A stretch of 64,000 nt of DNA from CABMKH01 sp040797625 (GTDB lineage Bacteria; Bacillota; Clostridia; Tissierellales; Tissierellaceae): positions 124,001 through 188,000 of the forward strand of contig JBQHQH010000002.1 of the NCBI GenBank assembly GCA_052067355.1. The letters run 5' to 3'. Of the stretch, positions 36,192 through 45,422 are shown piece after piece. How positions within the stretch are numbered: position 1 is the stretch's first letter; the number at the start of each line of letters is the position of its first letter. Under the pieces are notes generated by a model that was not told the DNA's origin, made no database searches, and saw only the letters and a program-made list of their open reading frames with translations. Made by a program: the position numbers and the translations under genes.

Positions 36192-36881
36192 TTGAAAAAA
36201 ATTAAAATAGAGTTTTTAGCATTTGCGATTTTAGTTCTTGTTTCTATGGTAGGTTGTACGCCTAATGATACAAATATGAATGTTAGAGATAGAAATCTAT
36301 CTACTCAAACGAGAATTAATAATACTAGATGGAATGTTGGTCAAGATAATTTAAATAGAAATTTGGATAATGTAGGTCAAAATCGTATATTGAATGATGT
36401 AGGTCAAAATGATACATGGAACAATGGTAGAAATTTTTTAAACACAGATGATAATATAACAAATAATCTAAATAACGGTATGACTCGCCCAAATAATAAT
36501 ATTACTAACAATAATATTACCAACAATAACAATTTAACTAATAATGCAAATGAAATTGCAAGAAGAATTGCTGATCTTCCTGAGGTAGATAAAGCATCTG
36601 TAGTCTTAACAAATGATACAGCATTAGTAGGATGTAATCTTAGAGGAACTACTCAAGGAACTATGACTAATGCTTTACGAAATAAAATAGAAAATATAGT
36701 TAGAGATACAACTAATAATATTCAAAATGTTTCTGTAACTACTGACCCTAATCTATATAATAGGATACAAACTATTTCTAATAATATAGGTAATGGAAAT
36801 CCTATTGAAGGTTTTGCTGAAGAAGTGAGAGATTTAATTAGAAGAATAACCCCAAATATGAATACAAATACTACTAGATAA
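36192..36881 (+). CDS. YhcN/YlaJ-family sporulation lipoprotein
   Basis: About 229 residues. Lipobox LVSMVGC in a signal peptide; long Asn-rich low-complexity stretch (about 90-118); then the YhcN-type domain with ARRIADLPEVDKASVVLTND and a C-terminal repeat around GNPIEGFAEEVRDLIRRI. The start is best read as TTG at 36192 because AGGAGG ends eight bases upstream; the GTG at 36183 overlaps that SD. Family members are forespore lipoproteins of germination. Divergent from the pilus operon. Confidence 0.85.
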   Translation: MKKIKIEFLAFAILVLVSMVGCTPNDTNMNVRDRNLSTQTRINNTRWNVGQDNLNRNLDNVGQNRILNDVGQNDTWNNGRNFLNTDDNITNNLNNGMTRPNNNITNNNITNNNNLTNNANEIARRIADLPEVDKASVVLTNDTALVGCNLRGTTQGTMTNALRNKIENIVRDTTNNIQNVSVTTDPNLYNRIQTISNNIGNGNPIEGFAEEVRDLIRRITPNMNTNTTR

Positions 36882-36884
36882 AAA

Positions 36885-36921
36885 AACGACTCGGGTCAAC
36901 ACTAGGATGATCCGAGTTGTT
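36885..36921. terminator. Bidirectional terminator between yhcN-like and sigK
   Basis: 14-bp stem AACGACTCGGGTCA/TGATCCGAGTTGTT (two wobble pairs on +), with A/T runs on both sides; serves two convergent genes. Confidence 0.85.
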
Positions 36922-37620
36922 CTACTTATTCATAGCTTTATTTAGTTTTTTTATTGCTCTGCTTTCAATTCTAGACACATAGGATCTAGAAATGCCCAAC
37001 ATCCCTGCTATCTCTCTCTGTGTCCTACATTCTCCATCTATTAGGCCATATCTCAATTTTATTATAATCTTCTCTCTATCTTTCAGAATCTTTTCTATAC
37101 ATCTATATAATTTCTTTGTCTGTAACTTTAAATCAACTTGATCTAATACTTCATCACAATCTGTCCCTAATATATCGAGCAAATTTATTTCATTTCCCTC
37201 CTTGTCAGTTCCTATAGGCTCTTGTAGGGAATATTCCATTTTCGTCTTTTTGTTTGATCTTATTGTCATGAGAATTTCATTATCTATACATCGTGCTGCA
37301 TATGTAGCTAATCTTGTTCCTTTATCTTGATTATATGTAGATATTGCTTTTATAAGCCCAATAGTACCAATAGATATTAAATCCTCCATATCCTTTCCTG
37401 TATTATTATATTTTTTAACTATATGCGCTACTAATCTTAAATTATGCTCTATCAATATATCTTTAGCTTCCTTACTCCCTTTTGAATATAATTCTAGATA
37501 CATCTCCTCATCTTCCTTACTTAAAGGCTGTGGAAATGAGTTTGAGTTTATCATATATCCACAGAGAATAATGAAAGGTCTAAATAATATACTTAATAAA
37601 AGGACTAAAGGATTTTTCAT
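36922..37620 (-). CDS. sigK: Sporulation sigma factor SigK (pro-SigK)
   Basis: 232 residues. N-terminal hydrophobic pro-sequence (about 1-22) followed by SFPQPLSKEDEEMYLELY, which is diagnostic of SigK. Region 2 (NLRLVAHIVKKYNNTG, DLISIGTIGLIKAI) and region 4.2 helix-turn-helix (TQREIAGMLGISRSYVSRIE) are complete. The gene is uninterrupted: no skin element. The presence of a pro-sequence plus spoIVB implies processing control as in Bacillus. Mother-cell late sigma factor. Confidence 0.95.
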   Translation of the reverse strand: MKNPLVLLLSILFRPFIILCGYMINSNSFPQPLSKEDEEMYLELYSKGSKEAKDILIEHNLRLVAHIVKKYNNTGKDMEDLISIGTIGLIKAISTYNQDKGTRLATYAARCIDNEILMTIRSNKKTKMEYSLQEPIGTDKEGNEINLLDILGTDCDEVLDQVDLKLQTKKLYRCIEKILKDREKIIIKLRYGLIDGECRTQREIAGMLGISRSYVSRIESRAIKKLNKAMNK

Positions 37621-37643
37621 AAAAACACCTCCAATGATACATT

Positions 37644-37670
37644 AGTATATGATTCATTGAAGGCTTACGT
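37644..37670 (-). promoter_or_regulatory. Mother-cell (SigE/SigK) promoter of sigK
   Basis: Minus strand: CATATACTA is a perfect SigK -10 (CATAnnnTA) with AC 17 bases upstream. The same bases CATATACT match the SigE -10 in 7 of 8 positions, with a poor SigE -35. Fits SigE-then-SigK autoregulation. Confidence 0.55.
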
Positions 37671-37677
37671 GCTAGTA

Positions 37678-39327
37678 CTATTCAATTTTATACTTATTTA
37701 TTTCTCGTGCTATCTCTTCAAATATGGGAATTGCTGATATAGAACCTGATTTTGAATCTTCTACCAAAACTGTAATTACATATTTAGGATTATATGAAGG
37801 ATAAAATCCTGAAAACCATCCATGGATTGCTCGTTTTTTATTTAAAATTGCTTCAGCAGATCCTGTTTTACCTCCACATCCTCCAATATCATCTAGTTCC
37901 ATAGATCTTGCAGTTCCAATTCTAGGTACTTCTCTTAAAAAATCTAATATAATATCAGCAGATCTCTCTGAAATAATTTGAGTACCATTTTCTTTATAGA
38001 CTTCTTTTATCATGAGTCCATCTCTATTTGTAATACCCTTTGCTATACTTAGAGGTCTACTAAATCCCCTATTGGCAACAGTTAACATCAAATTGGTTAT
38101 CTGCAATGGAGTAACTTCCAATTGACCTTGACCTATGGCTATATTTCCAATTGCAGCTCCTAATAGCTCTCTATCCTTAGGCAAATTTCCATCTATCTCT
38201 TCCAAGAGCCCAATGTTTATCCTATCTCCAAATCCCAATTTAGCTGCCATATCTATGATCTTTTTAGCCCCTATTTCTTTTCCCATCTGTATGAAAACAG
38301 AATTACAAGATTTAGCAAAACCATCTCTTAAGGATATATTTCTATGAGTAGCACTACAACTGATATTTATTCCATTTACCTCTTCAAATCCCTTACAATA
38401 ATATTCACTATCTAAATCTATAGATTCTTCCTCTAGAGCAGTCAGCAATACAACTATTTTAAATATTGAACCAGGTGGATAACCTACCTGAATTGCCTTA
38501 TTATATAGGGCCATGTCTTCACTGTAGAGAGACGTCTTAATATCATCTTGATCAAAATTAGGTCTAGATGCCATGGCAACTATTTCACCAGTATCTGCCT
38601 CTGCTACTATTACTGCTCCATTTACTTTCTTCTTATCTAAAATTGATTCTACTCTCTTTTGAATTTCATAGTCAATAGTCAATTTGACAGCAGAAGGATT
38701 ATAGATCTCTGTATTTTGATTTGCACGGTAAATCCCATCTAATATAAATGATCTGTTTTTATCAAACTCCACAATAAAAGAATTACTATCTCCATTCCTT
38801 AAAAACTCATCATATAGTTTTTCAATTCCAGTCATGCCTACATTATCTGATTTATTTATATATCCTATAACATGAGAGAGTAAATTTTCCTCTCCATATC
38901 TTGTAATGAGATCAACTAAAAATATATTGTTATCATCCTCTAACTTAAATCTTTTCGCCAAGGGAATCTGTAAGATTCTCTCCTTATTAGCTAATCTTTC
39001 ATTAAATTCTCTATAAGATAACAAAGTATTATCTCTAAGTTTTTTAACTAATCTTTGATCCTCTTGTAAGACGTTTTTATCTACTATTGCCATTGGCACT
39101 ATATGATTATTAGTCAAAGGTACCAAGTTCCTATCATATATTATACCTCTTTTAGGATATAGGGATATTTCTTTTCCTCTCTGTCTAATAGCAGCTTCTA
39201 AAAGCTCCTCCGATCTATATATCTGTAAATAGTAAAGTCTTAAAGCTAGGCAAATAAATAATATAGTAGTAAAAATTCCTATAATTAAAATCCTCTTTTT
39301 TATAATCCTTATATATTTTTCATCCAT
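37678..39327 (-). CDS. Class B penicillin-binding protein (transpeptidase)
   Basis: 549 residues: membrane anchor (about 12-35), dimerisation domain, then transpeptidase with SIFK (Ser287), SCN (340-342) and KTGSA (487-491). No PASTA domains. Crosslinks peptidoglycan outside the membrane. Lies immediately upstream of sigK in the transcription direction, 57 bases apart, but the mother-cell promoter makes sigK separable. Could be PbpA/SpoVD-like; exact role not decided by sequence. Confidence 0.88.
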   Translation of the reverse strand: MDEKYIRIIKKRILIIGIFTTILFICLALRLYYLQIYRSEELLEAAIRQRGKEISLYPKRGIIYDRNLVPLTNNHIVPMAIVDKNVLQEDQRLVKKLRDNTLLSYREFNERLANKERILQIPLAKRFKLEDDNNIFLVDLITRYGEENLLSHVIGYINKSDNVGMTGIEKLYDEFLRNGDSNSFIVEFDKNRSFILDGIYRANQNTEIYNPSAVKLTIDYEIQKRVESILDKKKVNGAVIVAEADTGEIVAMASRPNFDQDDIKTSLYSEDMALYNKAIQVGYPPGSIFKIVVLLTALEEESIDLDSEYYCKGFEEVNGINISCSATHRNISLRDGFAKSCNSVFIQMGKEIGAKKIIDMAAKLGFGDRINIGLLEEIDGNLPKDRELLGAAIGNIAIGQGQLEVTPLQITNLMLTVANRGFSRPLSIAKGITNRDGLMIKEVYKENGTQIISERSADIILDFLREVPRIGTARSMELDDIGGCGGKTGSAEAILNKKRAIHGWFSGFYPSYNPKYVITVLVEDSKSGSISAIPIFEEIAREINKYKIE

Positions 39328-39386
39328 AAATACCTCCTAGTGCTAGTATTGTCCTTTATCTAGAAAGTATTCTATGGATTTAATAT

Positions 39387-40010
39387 TTAATTCTTATTTA
39401 AAATTGAATTTATCTTGGCTACGATTATATCAATAGCCACTTTGTTATATCCGCCCTCTGGAATAATAATATCTGCATATCTCTTTGTAGGTTCAATAAA
39501 TTGTAGATGTGCTGGCCTTACTGTGTTCATATATTGAGATATAACTGAATCTAAAGTTCTTCCTCTGTCTTCAATATCCCTTTGTATCCTCCTTATGACT
39601 CGAACATCTGAATCTGTATCTACAAATATCTTAATATCTAAAAGATCTCTTATCTCTTTTTCAAATAATATAAGTATTCCCTCTAATATAACAATATCTT
39701 TAGGTTCTACAATTATAGTCTCTTTCTTTCTATTGTGCTTTTCAAAATCGTATATAGGTTTTTCTATAGGTTTCCTCTCTATTAAATCATTCAAATGTTT
39801 TATTAATAATTCATTGTCAAAAGCAAAAGGATGGTCATAGTTAGTCTTTACTCTTTCCTCAAAAGACAGATGGCTTTGATCTTTATAATAGGAATCCTGC
39901 TCTATAATTGCAATATCCCTTTCTTCAATAACCTTAAAGATTTCCTTAGATACTGTAGACTTTCCCGAGCCTGTCCCGCCAGTAATTCCAATTAAAATGG
40001 GTTTTTCCAT
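39387..40010 (-). CDS. udk: Uridine kinase
   Basis: 207 residues. P-loop GITGGTGSGKST (8-19), YDHPFAFD, and RRIQRDIEDRGR lid signature. Phosphorylates uridine/cytidine. Overlaps the U32 gene stop; the order mltG-trmR-U32-udk is conserved (yrrL-yrrM-yrrN/O-udk in B. subtilis). Confidence 0.96.
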   Translation of the reverse strand: MEKPILIGITGGTGSGKSTVSKEIFKVIEERDIAIIEQDSYYKDQSHLSFEERVKTNYDHPFAFDNELLIKHLNDLIERKPIEKPIYDFEKHNRKKETIIVEPKDIVILEGILILFEKEIRDLLDIKIFVDTDSDVRVIRRIQRDIEDRGRTLDSVISQYMNTVRPAHLQFIEPTKRYADIIIPEGGYNKVAIDIIVAKINSILNKN

Positions 40011-41245
40011 TATCTCTGCTCCTCCATCTCTTTTCTAATTAGATAAAATCTTTTCACCGGTTTATCCATCTTAATCTTAACTATCTGTTGTGGATGCGGA
40101 GCTACATCTATTGGGTTTCCCTTCTCATCCCACATATTCTCAATTTTCTGAGTAAAGAAATCTATGTCTGGACCAAATACCTCTATCTCATCTCCTAAAA
40201 ACATCCTATTTCTCTGTTCAACAGTAGCTATACCTGTATCTTCATCATAATCTAATACCATCCCTACAAAATCATATCCCCTAATATAAGAACTTGTAGT
40301 ATATACTTGAGCCTCACCACTTGGCCTGCCAAAATAAAATCCAGTAGTAAAATCTCTATGACTTACTTTTTTAACCTCATCTATCCATTTACTCTTATAT
40401 ACGAAATTCTCTGGATCCATATAATATTCATCTAAAGCCATCCTATACGCTCTAATAACACTTGAAACATAATATGAACTCTTAACCCTACCTTCTATTT
40501 TAAAGCTCTTAATTCCTGATTTAATGAGTTCAGGTAGATATTCAATCATACATAGATCCTTAGAATTGAAGATAAAAGTTCCATCTTCATCTTCATAAAC
40601 TGGAAAATACTCTCCTGGTCTCTTCTCTTCTACTAGATGATATTTGTATCTGCATGGGTGAGCACAGTCGCCTCTATTGGCATCTCTTCCAGTCATATAA
40701 TTACTCAATAGACATCTACCAGAGTAAGACATGCACATAGCTCCATGAACAAAAGCTTCAATCTCCATATCCTCTGGAATTTTACTTGTAATCTCCTTTA
40801 TTTCCTTTAAAGATAATTCACGAGCTAAAACAACCCTCTTAGCCCCTAGATTATACCAAAACATTATGGTTTCATAATTAGTTACACTGGCCTGAGTGCT
40901 AATGTGAATTGGTAAATTAGGTACTGTTCTCTTTATAATAGAAAACATACCAGGATCTGACACTATTACAGCATCAACTTTTAATTCATATAATTTAGTG
41001 ACATATTCCTCTAGTCCATCTAGATCTTCATTATGTGGAACTATATTTAACGTTACATATATCTTTTTACCATTATCATGGACAAAATTGACTCCATCTG
41101 CAATTTCATCTAGGGAAAAATTCTTAGAAGACTTTCTAAGTCCAAAGGATTCACCGCCTAAATACACTGCATCTGCACCATAGATAATTGCCATCTTAAG
41201 CTTTTCCAAGTCCCCTGCTGGGGCTAATAATTCAACTCTATTCAT
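40010..41245 (-). CDS. trhP: U32 family peptidase-like tRNA hydroxylation protein (TrhP type)
   Basis: 411 residues. VELLAPAGDLEKLKMAIIYGADAVY opening, EAFVHGAMCMSYSGRCLLSNY with Cys, and the Cys cluster CAHPCRYKYHLVEE (Fe-S ligands in the U32 family). TrhP forms 5-hydroxyuridine at tRNA wobble U34 using prephenate. The B. subtilis locus has two U32 genes (trhP1, trhP2); here there is only one in this position. Directly before trmR's partner gene position. Confidence 0.9.
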   Translation of the reverse strand: MNRVELLAPAGDLEKLKMAIIYGADAVYLGGESFGLRKSSKNFSLDEIADGVNFVHDNGKKIYVTLNIVPHNEDLDGLEEYVTKLYELKVDAVIVSDPGMFSIIKRTVPNLPIHISTQASVTNYETIMFWYNLGAKRVVLARELSLKEIKEITSKIPEDMEIEAFVHGAMCMSYSGRCLLSNYMTGRDANRGDCAHPCRYKYHLVEEKRPGEYFPVYEDEDGTFIFNSKDLCMIEYLPELIKSGIKSFKIEGRVKSSYYVSSVIRAYRMALDEYYMDPENFVYKSKWIDEVKKVSHRDFTTGFYFGRPSGEAQVYTTSSYIRGYDFVGMVLDYDEDTGIATVEQRNRMFLGDEIEVFGPDIDFFTQKIENMWDEKGNPIDVAPHPQQIVKIKMDKPVKRFYLIRKEMEEQR

Positions 41246-41252
41246 ATCTTTT

Positions 41253-41900
41253 TTACACCTCTTTATATGTTAATGCAACTCCATCTCCTATTGGAATTAC
41301 AGATGATGTATAACCATCTAGTTCATTGATATATTTTAAAAATTGTCTCAATCTCTTTACTATAGTTTTCTTTCTTCTAATTACAAGTTCATCTGTTGCA
41401 ACCATTCCTTTAAACAATACATTATCTGATACTATAAACCCACCTGGTCTTAGCAAGTCCATACATCTATTAAAGAATTCTAAATATTGCCCCTTAGCTG
41501 CATCTATAAATATTAGATCATACATACCTTCTATTTCAGATAATATATCCTCTGCCTCACCTTTAATTATATTGATATTAGATCTATATGGGGATTTTAA
41601 AATAAATTCCTCTGCCAGTTCAATCATATCATCTCTTCTCTCAATAGTAGTTATTCTACAATCTCCAAGTTGAGCATCACACATGACTAAAGCTGAATAT
41701 CCTATGGCAGTTCCAACTTCCAATATATCTTTAGGTCTTTTCATCTTTAATAGCACTCTCAATAATTGAGCCACTTCAGACTCAATTATTGGCACGTGAT
41801 TTTCTATGGCATACTTTTCCATCTCTTTTAAATATGAATCCCTTTCAGGTAATATACCACGAATATAGTCTAATATATAATCTTCACTGATATTTGACAA
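41253..41900 (-). CDS. trmR: tRNA 5-hydroxyuridine methyltransferase TrmR
   Basis: 215 residues of the class I O-methyltransferase fold: SAM loop ILEVGTAIGYSALVM and metal-binding FIDAAKGQYLEFF, IVSDNVLFKG. It methylates ho5U34 to mo5U34. The frame has no ATG; the start is a TTG at 41900 with AGGA ten bases upstream. Located between mltG and the U32 gene, as in yrrM of B. subtilis. Confidence 0.88.
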   Translation of the reverse strand: MSNISEDYILDYIRGILPERDSYLKEMEKYAIENHVPIIESEVAQLLRVLLKMKRPKDILEVGTAIGYSALVMCDAQLGDCRITTIERRDDMIELAEEFILKSPYRSNINIIKGEAEDILSEIEGMYDLIFIDAAKGQYLEFFNRCMDLLRPGGFIVSDNVLFKGMVATDELVIRRKKTIVKRLRQFLKYINELDGYTSSVIPIGDGVALTYKEV

Positions 41901-41919
41901 CTCTTCATCATCCTAACTA

Positions 41920-42957
41920 TTATTTACTCTTTGGTTTTGCTCTTAAATGTTCGTCATATGTCATGGTAAATGTATGACTTCCATCATCTCCTGTTAATAC
42001 AAAAAACAGATAATCCACATCTGATGGATTTACAGCCGCAACAATAGATGGCTCTCCAGGAGATGCTATAGGTCCAGGTGGCAGTCCGCCATTTACATAG
42101 GTATTATATGGAGAAGAAATACTAGTCTCCTCATTAGTAAGTCTTGCCTTTCTTTCACCTATTATATATTGAACTGTAGCACAGGATTGAAGATACATAC
42201 CTTTTTTAATCCTGTTATGAAATACGGCTGACATTATAGGACGTTCTCTATCTAGTTTCCCTTCTCTCTCTATTATAGAAGCAAGTGTGACTACTTCATT
42301 TAAGCTCATATCCATTTCCTTTAATTTAGGTTCTATATCTTTCCTATATATCTTTTCAAACTCTGAAAGCATCTTTTCTATTACTTCTTCTTCAGAAGTA
42401 GATGCCAATACCTCATAGGTAGATGGATATAAAAACCCCTCTAAAGACTGTCCTTCATCTAATTCCTTTAGAAAAGCAAATTTATCTTCAAAGTTCTTTT
42501 TATCCCCTGCTAGTTTTAAGAATCTATCATAATCCACTATTCCCTCATCAGATAATTTCTTTGCAATCATATCTAGCTCATATCCTTCAGGGATAGTAAT
42601 TTTTGTGCCATTATTTGATTTTCCACCTTTGACTATATTCTCTATTATCTGATCTAAATCCATAGTTGTATTTAATTCATATATACCTGCTCTTAGTTTT
42701 CCATCCACTTCTAGTTTCTTTACCTGATATTTAAATATGCTCTTGTTATTGATTAAACCGCTATCAAATAAAATCTGCGCAATTCTATTAGTTGAACTTC
42801 CAGCTGGAACTTCAACAACTATATCCTTCATCTCTCCCATTGAAACAGGTCCTAAACTCTTTTTATAGTACTTGGATAGAGAAATACCTATTCCAATTAC
42901 TAATATAAAAAATATAGAAATAAATCTTCTTTTCTTTTTTTCTTTAGTTTTTTCCAT
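41920..42957 (-). CDS. mltG: Endolytic murein transglycosylase MltG
   Basis: About 345 residues: membrane anchor (about 12-30), LysM-like subdomain, and YceG catalytic region with LASIIEREG (catalytic Glu) and YNTYVNGGLPPGPIASPG. Terminates nascent glycan strands. The open frame reaches 42984, but the ATG at 42957 has AAAGGTGG upstream. Confidence 0.93.
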   Translation of the reverse strand: MEKTKEKKKRRFISIFFILVIGIGISLSKYYKKSLGPVSMGEMKDIVVEVPAGSSTNRIAQILFDSGLINNKSIFKYQVKKLEVDGKLRAGIYELNTTMDLDQIIENIVKGGKSNNGTKITIPEGYELDMIAKKLSDEGIVDYDRFLKLAGDKKNFEDKFAFLKELDEGQSLEGFLYPSTYEVLASTSEEEVIEKMLSEFEKIYRKDIEPKLKEMDMSLNEVVTLASIIEREGKLDRERPIMSAVFHNRIKKGMYLQSCATVQYIIGERKARLTNEETSISSPYNTYVNGGLPPGPIASPGEPSIVAAVNPSDVDYLFFVLTGDDGSHTFTMTYDEHLRAKPKSK

Positions 42958-42997
42958 ATTAAACCCACCTTTATATAATCTCATTTATATAGGTATA

Positions 42998-43492
42998 CTA
43001 ATACTCTTTAAAACCAGTAGATTTCTCATAGACATACAGTATCAAACTTCCAAATAATACTATAGATGTCAATTCCCCACCTGCAATGCCTAAAGCTGTA
43101 CATATATAGGGAATCTCTGTAAAATATGATACCCAAATTGAGACAATTAATCCATTAAGTAGTACTGGTGGTACCATTCCAGAAATCTTACCTTTCATCT
43201 TAGAAGTAAGATATGCAGCAGCTAGTGTAACTAAACTTCCGCCAACAATATCTATAACTCCAAATCCTGAATACGGTGCTAAGATTAGATTAGCTAATAA
43301 ACAACCTACAAATAATCCTGGTATTGCTGCAGTTTCTACTAGGGGCAACAATGTCAATCCTTCTGCCAACCTCAGTTGAATATATCCAAATGTCAAATAA
43401 CTTGCAAATGGAAATGGTAATACCTGTATCAATACTAGAACTATGTATATGGCAGCAATTAAACTTGCCTTTGTTAAATATTTTAAATCCAT
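42998..43492 (-). CDS. queT: QueT-family queuosine precursor transporter
   Basis: 164 residues, about five membrane helices, with the QueT pattern (YLTFGYIQLRLAEGLTLLPLV, GLFVGCLLANL). S-component of an ECF transporter for preQ1-type substrates. Good SD (GGAGGTATGAG). No preQ1 riboswitch is visible upstream, which is atypical. Confidence 0.85.
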   Translation of the reverse strand: MDLKYLTKASLIAAIYIVLVLIQVLPFPFASYLTFGYIQLRLAEGLTLLPLVETAAIPGLFVGCLLANLILAPYSGFGVIDIVGGSLVTLAAAYLTSKMKGKISGMVPPVLLNGLIVSIWVSYFTEIPYICTALGIAGGELTSIVLFGSLILYVYEKSTGFKEY

Positions 43493-43522
43493 CTCATACC
43501 TCCATCATATCAATCTCTTTCT

Positions 43523-43531
43523 ATTATACCA
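43523..43531 (-). promoter_or_regulatory. Extended -10 promoter of queT
   Basis: Minus strand TGGTATAAT; no convincing -35 at 17 bases (a TTGACT is 22 bases away). Start predicted near 43516, giving only a 24-base leader. Confidence 0.55.
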
Positions 43532-43558
43532 TGATTTTTAAATATTAAAAAGTCAAAT

Positions 43559-43583
43559 CCCTGGTATAGAAACTATACCAGGG
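43559..43583 (-). terminator. Terminator of rnjA
   Basis: Perfect 11-bp stem CCCTGGTATAG/CTATACCAGGG with a 3-base loop, T-rich on the minus strand. Confidence 0.85.
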
Positions 43584-43588
43584 TCATA

Positions 43589-45250
43589 CTAAACTTCCAT
43601 GATAATTGGTAAAATCATTGGATTTCTCTTTATTTTTTGATATAAAAACTCCCTTAATGCATCTCTAGTCTGTAACTTTAATGTAGCCCAATCTGTTATC
43701 TTCTTCTTTTCACACTCTTGTAAAGCTTTGCTTACAATTTTCCTTGCTTCTTCCATAAGATCTTCAGATTCTCTCACATATACAAAACCTCTAGAGATAA
43801 TATCAGGTCCTGCAATTATCTTTCCATCTTGCTTACTCATAGTCACAACTACTACAATCAATCCATCCTCAGACAGATGTTTTCTATCTCTAAGAACTAT
43901 ATTTCCTACATCTCCAACCCCAAGACCATCTACCAAAACATTTCCAGATGTCACTGATGGTCCATAGTTAGCTTTATTTCTAGTAAGTTCTAGAGTTTGG
44001 CCATTCTCCATTATAAATATATTCTCCTCATCCATTCCTAGAGACTTAGCCAAATTAGCATGACTCTTTAAATGTCTATATTCTCCATGGACTGGAATGA
44101 AAAACTTTGGTTTCAATAAAGTATGAATAAGTTTCAATTCTTCCTGCCTAGCATGGCCAGAAACGTGAACCTCTGCCAATGCTTCATAGATTACCTCTGT
44201 GCCACTTTCAATCAGCTTGTTTATTACACGTGATATTGTCTTTTCATTACCAGGTATTGGAGATGCTGATAAAATAACTAAATCATCTGGCAATAGACTG
44301 ATCTTCTTATGTTCCGAAAAGGCAATTCTCGTTAAAGCAGACATTGGTTCTCCTTGGGAACCAGTTGTTATAAGCACCAATTCATCATTTCTATACTTAT
44401 CCATATCATTTATATCTATAAATGTTCCATCTTGAACATGTAGATATCCAAGATCATAAGCTACAGTAGTGGTATTTAGCATAGAACGACCAGATAATAC
44501 TACCTTCCTATTATTCAATTCTGCAGCATTTATTATCTGCTGTACCCTGTGTACATTAGATGCAAAAGTAGCTACTATTATCCTCCCTTTAGCACTTCCA
44601 AAGAGTTCTCTAAATGTATCTCCCACTGTGCTTTCACTCATAGTATAGCCACTTCTCTCAGCATTAGTACTATCTGCCAGTAAAGCCAGTACTCCTTTAC
44701 TCCCTAGCTCAGCAAATCTGCGTAAATCTGTCACATCTCCTGATATAGGTGTATAGTCTATCTTAAAATCTCCAGTATGGACAACTATCCCCACTGGCGT
44801 ATATATTGCTAACGCACAACTATCTGGTATACTATGACCGGTTTTAATAAATTCAACTTCAAAACATCCTAATTTTATCTTGTCTCCATGTTTTACAGTA
44901 TTTAAGTCTACCTTTCCCAACTTATGCTCTTTTAGTTTATTTTCTAGAAGTCCTAAAGTCAATTTTGTTCCATATATTGGGGTGTTTATCTTCTTTAATG
45001 CATATGGGATTGCACCTATATGATCCTCATGTCCATGTGTGAGTACCATACCTCTTATCTTCTCTTTATTTTTAAGCAAATATGTTATATCAGGAATTAC
45101 AATATCAACACCCAACATCTCATCTTCAGGAAATGTCATTCCACAATCTATTATTATAATATCATCTTTATACTCAATTAGCGTTATATTCTTGCCAACT
45201 TCCCCTAAGCCTCCCAGGGGAATGATCTTCAGCTTGTTGGGTTTACCCAT
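43589..45250 (-). CDS. rnjA: Ribonuclease J
   Basis: About 553 residues. Metallo-beta-lactamase/beta-CASP fold: HGHEDHIGA (zinc), HTGDFKID, SGHARQEE, and the C-terminal RNase J domain. 5'-exo/endonuclease in mRNA decay. The open frame begins at 45301, but the ATG at 45250 (MGKPNKLKIIPLGG) has TAGGAGTG upstream and matches the family. Confidence 0.96.
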   Translation of the reverse strand: MGKPNKLKIIPLGGLGEVGKNITLIEYKDDIIIIDCGMTFPEDEMLGVDIVIPDITYLLKNKEKIRGMVLTHGHEDHIGAIPYALKKINTPIYGTKLTLGLLENKLKEHKLGKVDLNTVKHGDKIKLGCFEVEFIKTGHSIPDSCALAIYTPVGIVVHTGDFKIDYTPISGDVTDLRRFAELGSKGVLALLADSTNAERSGYTMSESTVGDTFRELFGSAKGRIIVATFASNVHRVQQIINAAELNNRKVVLSGRSMLNTTTVAYDLGYLHVQDGTFIDINDMDKYRNDELVLITTGSQGEPMSALTRIAFSEHKKISLLPDDLVILSASPIPGNEKTISRVINKLIESGTEVIYEALAEVHVSGHARQEELKLIHTLLKPKFFIPVHGEYRHLKSHANLAKSLGMDEENIFIMENGQTLELTRNKANYGPSVTSGNVLVDGLGVGDVGNIVLRDRKHLSEDGLIVVVVTMSKQDGKIIAGPDIISRGFVYVRESEDLMEEARKIVSKALQECEKKKITDWATLKLQTRDALREFLYQKIKRNPMILPIIMEV

Positions 45251-45360
45251 TAAATCACTCCTATTCTCTCTTCTTTGTATTAGTATTCTAAAAAATCCCA
45301 CATTTCATTCCACATAATCTCAAAACCCAAGCTTTTAATTATAAATTTCCAATATTAAAA

Positions 45361-45381
45361 CTCCCACCTATAGAGTGGGAG
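45361..45381 (-). terminator. Terminator of fur
   Basis: 7-bp GC-rich stem CTCCCAC/GTGGGAG followed by TTTT on the minus strand. Confidence 0.8.
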
Positions 45382-45422
45382 GAAATATCTAAAAATATAA
45401 GATATCAATTGTATAGACTTCT

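Noticed and set aside
36470..36540. Short direct repeats as a possible CRISPR or satellite
   Set aside because: AATAATATTAC-type repeats simply encode the Asn-rich stretch of the lipoprotein.
36922..37620. skin-like insertion in sigK
   Set aside because: The reading frame is continuous with all sigma regions.
43493..43588. preQ1 riboswitch upstream of queT
   Set aside because: Leader too short and no matching pseudoknot sequence; the hairpin there is the rnjA terminator.
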